Source: Membranipora membranacea
Taxonomy: Eukaryota; Bryozoa; Gymnolaemata; Cheilostomatida; Membraniporidae
Reading direction: 5' to 3'
Assembly: GCA_914767715.1 (NCBI GenBank)
Contig: OU612066.1
Span: 4,345,001-4,409,000 of the forward strand
DNA: 64,000 bases
A program made the position numbers and the translations under genes. Below, piece after piece: positions 56,093 to 64,000 of the stretch; position 1 is the stretch's first letter; every line of letters begins with the position of its first letter. Under the pieces are notes generated by a model. The model did not search any database. It was not told the DNA's origin and worked only from the letters and a program-made list of their open reading frames with translations.

Positions 56093-59000
56093 ATGCATGG
56101 TATGTCCACCATTTTCGGCTGTATCATTTTAGCCACTTATACCCACCAACAAGTGACAGTCACCATAACAGGTGGTCCGTTCCAGAAACTAAACACAGAT
56201 GTTAGCGGTAACTGTGATACAAACGGTGTAGCCAAAGATCTCGGGGAGCTGTACGGCACAAACAAAACATATGATTGCCGGCAGACACCACAAAGAGTAA
56301 CCAATCTCACAGTTTATGGAGCAGAAGTCTCTAAGGAAGTAGGAAGTGTCCAATTTGATCAACTCGTATCAGATGAAATCAAAGTGGTGAACATATGGTG
56401 CGGTGCCCCTATCGCTAACGCTGCAAACTGTGAACCAGTAATATTCTATGAAATCAAAGTAACAAACACCAGCGATGGGTATGATTGCGAACTGAGATTT
56501 GCTGCAGATCTGCTAAGTAGCAAAGACTACGGCAGCGATTTCAAGCGGCCATCTGAAGTACAATGGAAGGTGAACGGTAACAGTTTATCACCGGCTGTCT
56601 CAAAATCTCTGGGTGCATCGGACTTTGCGGATGAACAACCAGATGACATCAAGAGTATCAAATACCCCTTACAAATTGGTAAGTGTGTAAACTCTAATGT
56701 CTATTGTCACCATATCTAGCTGTTTTTGTCTTGTGTGATAAGTTGCTATTTACTGTTGCAATGCAACAGAATGGAAATAAACATGTCAGAAGTACACCCT
56801 TCACATGCTTACTCCCACTCAGGACACGTGAATGTAGAATGTGCTATGATCACCTTATGTTTGGTTAATAGTTTGTTACCTGGGAGTGTCATGTACATGA
56901 AGGCTCTCACAATCTTCATGTACAGTAAAGCCCTCACCATTTATACTATTTATATTTGTATTATCATACATCAGAGGCTGAGAAGAAGGTCGGTACGTTC
57001 AGCTGTGAGTTTACTGTTCCCGGCTCTTCTGAGACTATCAAATCAGAGATCGGCGTCAGCGCCGAACCAGTCGGTGTCTCCTGGAGGACTGAGCCAGAGA
57101 AGGAACAATTCTCTGATAAAGAGGATGTCAAGATATCCTGTGCTGTGAGTTTATACATCTGATCCATATAATCCAGTCATATTATTATAAATATAACTGA
57201 GAAGTATGTTTGATGTTTGTTTATTTAGACATTTCCGGTATCACTCCTAAAAAGGTTGACAAAATTGAAATGTTTACATAAAAATTGATGGAAAAATATT
57301 GCACTAGTTGAAAAATCTCATATAGAATTCAAAAAAGCTGTTCTGCCGTTTTACAGTGCGGCATTTGCTGGGTCAGTATTTGTCGATTACTGCTTTACGG
57401 GCGGATTTTCTTTGAGTGTTAGGTCTGATTCTATTGTTCAGCGGATGGGTATTATCGGTTGAAATTTTTAAAAAGTGTTCGCTGCATAGAGACAAGTAAC
57501 TTCCTTATGGACTTGGCTGTCATCAGTTGGGACACTATGTAATGACATAGCCTGTCTTGACATTGTCAAGACAGGCTAGTAATGATTCATCATGATGTAG
57601 GCTATGTTTGTTGTTTATCATGTGAGTGACTATGAAAATTCTCCAGGCAATCAGTTCCCATGCTGGTATGACACACAGCCTGATTTATGGGACAATTTCA
57701 TAGGTCGAGAAATTTAGTTGTGACTAGTTTAATCGTCTAAACATTGTCGGGATAGCTGGTAGTAGCATTTCATTATTAACCACTTTCCCAACTAAGTGGG
57801 GAAAGTGGCTGATAGTGGAATGCTACGACCAGCTATCATGCTACCATGCTACTACCAGTTGACTTGTACCTGTTCTACATTCTTCTCTCAGCTTTACTCA
57901 GCTTTACTCAGCTTAGTTACCCCATTGAAGCATTCTCACATTAAATCCTGCAGCAATTATTGATCATTTGGGCCATTACACTGCGCATCATGCATGCGGC
58001 AATCACAGGCGAATGCCTTTATATTATAGATTATGGATACGTAACATTATACACAACCTGGCCTATATGTAGCTCATACTGTCTTGTATAACTACAATAT
58101 CTGTTGATGCCAATGTGAGACAGTAATTGTAATGTAAATCAGTGACCTTGTATAATGAACTTATATACTGGTATCATTCTGTGCTTGTATTGCTATTCAC
58201 CTAGTTTTTCTGTGATTTCACAACAAAACAGTCAGAATGAGCTGTAATCTTCCCAGTGCTCAGTGTTCACTGTACCATGATTCCCTGGTACCATTAAATT
58301 TAATGATAATCGAGAAATACAGTTAGTAGATAAAAGGTATAATATTTAACTCATTATTTAGCAGTCTATTTAGTTGTTATATTTACTTTTCTTTTGAGGT
58401 TCTAATCTGTTGTTATTGTAGTTCACTGGAAGCCCTACACCAACCATTACATGGACACATGAGGGCGAGGCGTTCGCTGGAGAGGCTAACATAACGTCTA
58501 AAGGCAATCAAATCATATCAACTATTACAATCATGGATCTAGAGGATTCTAAGGACAGGGGTACATACAGGTGAGAATAGATAGGGGTACTTACAGGGGA
58601 GGATATTTAGGTGTGTTTATAGGGGAGAATAGATAGGGGTACTTACAGGGGAGGATATTTGGGTGTGCTTATAGGGGAGAATAGATAGGGGTACTTACAG
58701 GGGAGGATATTTGGGTGTGCTTATAGGGGAGAACAGATAGGGGTAGTTAAAGGGGAGGGTATATCGGGGTACTTATGGGTGAGGCTTCATCACCAAATAT
58801 TATTCTCGAACTTAATGATGAGCTTTTCATATCTAGGGGAACAAGCTTTGATTATTTTTGTAGTTTCTATCCCTGACACAAAGTGTATCTTTACCGTAGA
58901 CCAAGGAGTTACTCTAACTCCGTGCTCAGACAAACATCATATAAGTGTATCAGCAATATCATATTTTCAGACATAGAATCCTAGTTATGAAAAAAGGTTT

Positions 59001-59869
59001 ATTGGGGAGTAGGAGTGGAATAGAGGCAAATTTGATCCAACTTGATTGAGTTATGAAGGACATCATCATGCGGTATGGGCACACCTAACGGTAACCCATA
59101 CCAGGCTTACAATGTCAGGTGACCCGCTTATTGTAGTCTGTATGAAATCACTGTTGAGTGGATGCAGCATTGATTGAGATAAAATCAATGTGTCAATCAT
59201 CTATAATAAAAATAATAATGCTACCTTGCAAAGCTGACTAGTGGCTAGAAGTGAAAGAACATAATTTTCATTATTGATATTCTATAGCCAAGGCTTCCTG
59301 AGAAAAGATTTTCTTGAGCTCATATCATTTCTTATCATTGACCGTATTTGTCTTGTTTTACAGCTGCCTTGCAAAGAATACAAACGGTGAGACAACTATC
59401 GAAGGTATACTCCATGTGAGGGATAAGCTGGCTCCGCTCTGGCCTTTTATAGGGATAGTAGTACAGGTTAGTGAATGTGCTCGTCTAGAGTCAGTCTTTT
59501 GTTGTGTAACAGTCCACTGAATAGTTGTGAGAGCATTTTGTTATTAATAAAATTGTGCAAAAGTAAGTGTACATATATATCCACACATGTAAATTCTCTG
59601 CGAGGAAATTTTGAATCTGTTTCTAATCTACTTATTACTGTTTCATTACACAGCGTTATTAAGATTGTCTGGCAAGACAGTGGAAGTAGGATGTTCAAGT
59701 AGAGAACTGGTTCATTGATTCTCTATCTTATTCTGATCAGGTGATTGCCTTGGCAATCTGTATCTACATCGGAGAGAAGATCCGTAAGAAGAAACACGCA
59801 GAGAAGCAGAGAAAGAGACAGCGTCAAACTGAGGGGCTCTCAGATGATACCAGTGCTACCAGAACATAG
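56093..59869 (+). CDS. Basigin/neuroplastin-like Ig-domain membrane protein, complete
   Basis: Five exons (56093-56678, 56975-57144, 58422-58570, 59364-59466, 59741-59869) join in frame to 378 aa. There is an N-terminal hydrophobic signal (STIFGCIILATYTH), then an unassigned Cys-containing region with NKT, NLT and NTS glycosylation sites. Ig1 spans about residues 155-232 (YDCELRF, VQWKVNG, GTFSCEFTV) and Ig2 about 233-318 (VKISCA, ITWTHEG, DRGTYRC). The membrane helix LWPFIGIVVQVIALAICIYI is followed by a basic tail (EKIRKKKHAEKQRKRQR). The string LWPF-GIV followed by EK-R in the tail is the hallmark of basigin/neuroplastin/embigin, which escort monocarboxylate transporters and Ca2+ pumps to the cell surface. 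The usual intramembrane Glu is Gln here. The first domain is longer than in vertebrates. Confidence 0.87.
57145..58421 (+). other. Intron 2 of the basigin-like gene with two strong hairpins
   Basis: The intron contains a 31-bp palindrome at 57548-57578 (TAGCCTGTCTTGACA, one base, then its exact inverse). It also has a nested hairpin at about 57752-57842: outer GATAGCTGGTAGTAGCATT paired with AATGCTACGACCAGCTATC (one mismatch), and inner CCACTTTCCC paired with GGGAAAGTGG. No coding sequence. Confidence 0.8.
58560..58775 (+). repeat. 52-base minisatellite at the exon 3/intron 3 border of the basigin-like gene
   Basis: About four copies of a unit containing GAATAGATAGGGGTACTTAC and AGGGGAGGATATTTGGGTGT, with period 52. 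The first copy overlaps the real splice donor: exon 3 ends AGGGGTACATACAG|GTGAGAATAG and the repeats read AGGGGTACTTACAGGGGAG. The array therefore seems to have grown out of the exon-intron junction, with GTGAG changed to GGGAG in the copies. Confidence 0.85.
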
Positions 59870-61320
59870 GGAGATTACTGCCGTGTCACTGATACCAGGC
59901 AAGGTATGAACTATTTTACATAGTGCATGTCACAACAGAAATCTTCGAGCTGTATAAATAAAAATTTTGTTCGGCCATTGTACCTGATGATACTGACTGG
60001 TCATCAAGCAAACCTTCCTATGCTGGTGACTTTGTTAGATGACGTTACAACTCCATGTCGATAGTCATTCATTCAAAACTTTCGATCGCGAACCCGGAGA
60101 AGACCATTTTATCCACAGGTCATATTTTACATTTCTCAAAAAAAAGAGAACACAACTCCGGATTAAAAGTACATTGTTTTACAATAATATTATTCTCACC
60201 GTTCGATATTCTGTTTCAGATTGTTTATGGAAAACAGTATGAAACCATATCTTACCACGAAACCTCTTTTTAAAGATCACTCTGGTAATATGCCACATGG
60301 GGACTTGGTTTGATTAGACCTGGATTAAACAGTCTATATTCATCCACTGTCTTGGAATCAATCTGCTGTGCCAGAATGAATATATAAGTCCCCGTGAATA
60401 GTTGTGAAATCTCTGCTGTGCTTTATCAAATGAAGACCCTGTCTGGCTCGTTAGCTGCCATATACATTATAACATTATCGATCGCTGCTGCATACTAATA
60501 ATTCAATAGCATTTTCGCTAGTTTTGCTTTCAGTATTTACCATAAATGTAAATTACAGAAATATACCCGATGAATGATATTTGATAGAGTTTATCATACC
60601 TACCCGATATTTTGTACTGCATTAAGTAGATAATCTGTCATTTCAGCCACATTTTGTTGTGATCTTTTTCTGGACTTATAATCCTTGCCACTAGTCAGTT
60701 CATTATTAATAACTAAATGCTTTGTTGTACGATGTAATATCATGTGTGACTGTGTCATCTTTTATCTTTGACTTTTGCAACAGATTCTCCTGACTTGACA
60801 AGACACAGAACTGTGATCTAGTTTGTAGACTTCTATTTGACCCTCTTTCTTGTATATGTCAATTTTCACCTTGTTTTGGTTTCTCATATTTTCGGCTTAT
60901 ATAATAAAAACCCAAGAAAGCTGTTTTCAAACAATTTCTCTTTATTTCTATCTAGAGGTACTCCCATGTTCGAAGGTGATACTATGTTATCTTTAGTTGG
61001 ATGTTATCAAGCCTTGACTCACTTTGACTCTAAAACGACACCATAAATAAATGATCACATGCAAAATTAAGGAAACAAATAATGCACTGATACGTAATTG
61101 CAGTAATTTGCATGTAGGGGGATTTTTTTATTGCTTTTACAACATCCACATATGGGATATTAACTAATTATGATAATGAGAAATCCCCAAGTCAGAAAAA
61201 TAATTAACTCAAGTTCTAAAAATATTATATAATCCTGATGGTTGTCACATCAGTAACAGAGCAGCAGTTGTAAGCTTCTGATAATTAGTACACATGGTAA
61301 ACTAGAAGTCATATAAATAT
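59870..61320. other. Convergent 3' ends: basigin-like (+) and unidentified gene (-)
   Basis: About 1.45 kb of AT-rich sequence with short chance open frames only. AATAAA at 59957-59962 (+) lies 88 bases past the basigin-like stop. TTTATT at 61127-61132 is AATAAA on the minus strand, about 190 bases past the stop of the 61321 gene. Both are reasonable polyadenylation signals. Confidence 0.55.
59957..59962 (+). terminator. Candidate polyadenylation signal of the basigin-like gene
   Basis: AATAAA 88 bases after the TAG stop. Confidence 0.55.
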
Positions 61321-64000
61321 TTATCTGTCACTGTTTGACATTATGGCGGCAATCCTTCGATGCCTTGCATCATCAGAGTTGGTCCTGCTTGTCGGGTGGC
61401 TACCTGGCGGAGTTGTCCCCACCACCCTCTGGAGAGGATTTTTCGTTGAATCATCATGGTTGACTGAATCTTGCGAGCCTGACATAATTGCTGAAATTCG
61501 GGCACGCCTTCTTTCCTGGCTTGAACCAGACGTGTAACTTTGACTGCCATTGGACCTTAATGGTGATTCTCGCACTCTCTCTCGTGAGAGATTCTCAGTC
61601 GAATCGCCTTCAGCCATGATAGCAGCTATCCTCGCCCTACGAGCATCCATACTGGTGGTGCTTCGGGAAGGTGACTCCTGCACTCTGTCTCTTGAGAGAT
61701 TTTCTGTTGAGTTGCCTTCAGCCATGATAGAAGCTATCCTTGCCCTGCGAGCATCCATACTGGTGGTGCCTCGTGAAGGTGATTCCCTTACTCTGGAGAA
61801 TCCTAAATCATTACGTCGTATTGGTGATGTTCTGACTCTGACCTTAACTGCTCCTCCAAAACATTCCACCTCATTCCTGATTGGTGAGTGAGTGACACGT
61901 CCTCTGATTGGCTGGGGCTCTCTGCTTCTCCAGCGATGCAGGGCTGAATCAGAGCTCGCAGAATCATTGCTGAGTACTGATGATATCCGGTTCTTGCGCC
62001 CCATATTAAAGTCAGTGGGTGGAGGGGATCTCTCTATCTCTATCGGTATCCTCCTCTCTTCATATGGATCGTAGATTGGGGGTGACAGAGGTGGAGGGGT
62101 GTATTCTTCTCCACATATTGAAGCTATTCTTGCCCTTCTCCTCTGCTCTGCGCTCATATCATGAGCAGGGGACTGAGACCAGCGTTGCCTCCTGGGTCTG
62201 TTGTAATCTACATCACCAGAATATGACAGGTCTTGCTCTGAGCTGTGATTACGAGACGACAGAGGATACCTAGACGCAGGTGATGGCCTCCGTCTTGTGA
62301 AACCTGTAGGTGAGTCGCAAAAAGAATCCTCAGAGTCAGCTGAAGGGCGTCTTTGGCGACTATTCCCAGACAAATAAGAATCACAAGGGGAATCACATGA
62401 TCTATCACTAGACGCTTTTGATGTCTTGCGCTTGTATCGAGATAATGAAGACCCAGAGCTGTGTTGTACTAGCTTGAAGACATCAGTACTTGACCCTGGG
62501 CTGTTGTACTTAGGCCGTGGTGGAGTACCTGTTCTCTCTGGTTGTGAAATATCCGATTGGCTGTCTGACATTCTTGTGTTTATAGAGGCATTACTAGCCT
62601 TTTCACTGTCATAAACTTTATTGCTGTTTGCTCTCGATGGTATGCTGCCTACATTGGATTGACGACCACTATTATTAGAGCGTACACTATGATTAGAGTT
62701 TTTACGAGTTGTTATGGCAGAAACTAAGTCATCTAGAGTATCAGTCGGGCAGTAGCATGGTTTATCAGAGCGATAACTACCCTCAGACTCATCCTCTGAG
62801 TCGGAGAGAAAATCTGGCTCCGATTCATGACCACCCTGATCCTGGTCGGTTGTAAGCTCTTCTTTTGGACTTTCGTCAACATTCAGCGTTGACGTTTCAT
62901 CTACCGGTTCATCAGTCTCATTTTCAGTATCAGTCGGGCAGTAGCATGGGTTATTATCAGAGCGATAACTACCATCAGACTCATCCTCTGAGTCGGAGAG
63001 AAAATCTGGCTCTGATTCATGACCACCCTGATCCTGGTCGGTTGTAAGCTCTTCTTTTGGACTTTTGTCAACATTCAGCGTTGAAGTTTCATCTACCGGT
63101 TCATCAGTCTCATTTTCATGTTTATGTTGGTGATTAGTCAGATCTGGTGTTTGGTCTATATCATCTGGCTCAACTTTGCTTTTGTTTTCATCGGAATCGA
63201 ACTCATCTTCGCTAGCATCAAATTCTATAATTTCATCGCTAGAGGAAGTTGGAGTCTTAGGCTTTGGTGACATATCATTTGATGTATATTCACCAGTTTG
63301 GCCATCATTCTCAATACCAGAGGCGAGTATGTCATGATCTGCTGCCTGGTCCTCTCCAAGAGTTTCCTCAGTTTCTTTATCTAAGATACCACTGTCTGTG
63401 TCTAGTGTATCAGCTTGGATATCAGGTTTTGATATTTCTTTGATGTCTTCTGATCTGATGTCCTGGCGAGTCTCATTATCATCTGTCTGGTTGCAGTCTC
63501 CCTCCACTGTGTCTAGTTCACATACTTCATCACATTGGCTGTCTCCAGGATCAAAGCTATCGTCTCCCAGTTCATCTTTACATGGGTCTGATGCCGGCTG
63601 CTGGTCGGCTGTGCATGGTACGTTTGGTAATGTTTCATCCTTCATACCATTGTCAGCACTTTCATCAGTTGCTATCTGATTCTGTGCGGATCCCTCATCA
63701 TTCACAATGGTCTCTACGCTTTCCATTCTCTCTAAATCTCTGTCTACTGCTTCAAACGGACTCAGCGTCTCCACAACTGGAGTTGTCACCTCCTCTTCTC
63801 CATCTTCATATAGATCTTGAGGTGCCTCCCCTGGTATAGATTTACCCGAGCTTGAGCTCTCATAGCCACTCGAACATGACAGGGAGGAGGTAAGAGAGCG
63901 CCCTGACTGAGCGACACATGCTAATGCAGCCAGCTCCTCAGTCTTACTTTTGTGAGCTGCTTTCGCTTCACCCAGCTTTAACCTTGCCTCCATTCTTTTT
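61321..64000 (-). CDS. 3'-terminal exon of an unidentified acidic, Ser/Arg-rich protein (partial, runs off the window)
   Basis: One open exon of at least 893 codons that ends at TAA 61321 and is still open at base 64000. The first visible ATG (63993) follows open codons, so it is not the start. The N-terminal visible part is a charged helix (RMEARLKLGEAKAAHKSK) followed by a Ser-rich patch (SCSSGYESSSSGK). A long acidic region follows, with a 64-residue segment duplicated in tandem. The C-terminal third is Arg/Ser/Pro-rich and holds five copies of a short motif of form RRARIA(S/A)IM, the last one near the very end (RIAAIMSNSDR). I do not recognise the family. A cytoskeletal or motor-associated tail is a guess from composition only. 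Confidence 0.8.
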   Translation of the reverse strand, partial: KRMEARLKLGEAKAAHKSKTEELAALACVAQSGRSLTSSLSCSSGYESSSSGKSIPGEAPQDLYEDGEEEVTTPVVETLSPFEAVDRDLERMESVETIVNDEGSAQNQIATDESADNGMKDETLPNVPCTADQQPASDPCKDELGDDSFDPGDSQCDEVCELDTVEGDCNQTDDNETRQDIRSEDIKEISKPDIQADTLDTDSGILDKETEETLGEDQAADHDILASGIENDGQTGEYTSNDMSPKPKTPTSSSDEIIEFDASEDEFDSDENKSKVEPDDIDQTPDLTNHQHKHENETDEPVDETSTLNVDKSPKEELTTDQDQGGHESEPDFLSDSEDESDGSYRSDNNPCYCPTDTENETDEPVDETSTLNVDESPKEELTTDQDQGGHESEPDFLSDSEDESEGSYRSDKPCYCPTDTLDDLVSAITTRKNSNHSVRSNNSGRQSNVGSIPSRANSNKVYDSEKASNASINTRMSDSQSDISQPERTGTPPRPKYNSPGSSTDVFKLVQHSSGSSLSRYKRKTSKASSDRSCDSPCDSYLSGNSRQRRPSADSEDSFCDSPTGFTRRRPSPASRYPLSSRNHSSEQDLSYSGDVDYNRPRRQRWSQSPAHDMSAEQRRRARIASICGEEYTPPPLSPPIYDPYEERRIPIEIERSPPPTDFNMGRKNRISSVLSNDSASSDSALHRWRSREPQPIRGRVTHSPIRNEVECFGGAVKVRVRTSPIRRNDLGFSRVRESPSRGTTSMDARRARIASIMAEGNSTENLSRDRVQESPSRSTTSMDARRARIAAIMAEGDSTENLSRERVRESPLRSNGSQSYTSGSSQERRRARISAIMSGSQDSVNHDDSTKNPLQRVVGTTPPGSHPTSRTNSDDARHRRIAAIMSNSDR
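62750..63140 (-). repeat. 192-base coding tandem duplication
   Basis: Two near-identical copies with period 192 (for example TCAGAGCGATAACTACC at about 62765 and 62957) encode 64 residues each, including ESEPDFLSDSEDES and PCYCPTDT. The duplication keeps frame. The few differences between copies suggest it is recent. Confidence 0.9.

Overview
The window is nuclear DNA of an invertebrate animal. Genes are split by spliceosomal introns with GT-AG ends. There is a full U2 snRNA gene, LINE and tRNA-derived SINE sequence, and genes found only in animals or in eukaryotes: V-ATPase subunit e, a properdin-like TSR protein, a class A GPCR and a basigin/neuroplastin-like Ig protein. Base composition is moderately AT-rich. 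I cannot place the phylum from sequence alone. No bacterial features (operons, CRISPR, IS elements) were seen. All exon models below come from reading splice sites and codon phase by eye.

Layout. (1) 840-1752 (+): last two exons of V-ATPase V0 subunit e. (2) 3523-8063 (+): nine-exon gene for a secreted 460-aa protein with the architecture of complement properdin (TB-like N-domain plus six TSR domains). (3) 8884-51622 (-): one giant gene. I can follow 25 coding exons with consistent phase at every junction, giving about 4,750 codons. Exons 1-7 encode a DUF3715 (TASOR/TEX15-type pseudo-PARP) domain. The rest is mostly low-complexity and Ser-rich, with an RS domain and a C-terminal coiled coil. 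Its introns hold, on the opposite strand, a GPCR gene (28252-29724), a tail-anchored nucleotidyltransferase/TPR-like gene (41323-44904) and a U2 snRNA gene (13821-14010). They also hold a 1.37-kb palindromic element, a LINE fragment, SINEs and a telomere-like G-rich minisatellite. (4) 56093-59869 (+): five-exon basigin/neuroplastin-like receptor, divergent from the giant gene. (5) 61321-64000 (-): 3'-terminal exon of an unidentified acidic/Ser-rich protein that runs off the window and converges on the basigin-like gene.

The genes do not form an obvious pathway. The most notable items are the very large TASOR-family gene with an RS domain and three nested opposite-strand genes, the near-exact properdin architecture outside vertebrates, and the GlnD-like nucleotidyltransferase with a C-terminal membrane anchor. 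Exon 8 of the giant gene has one apparent +1 frame break around 31322-31413 that should be checked against reads or RNA.
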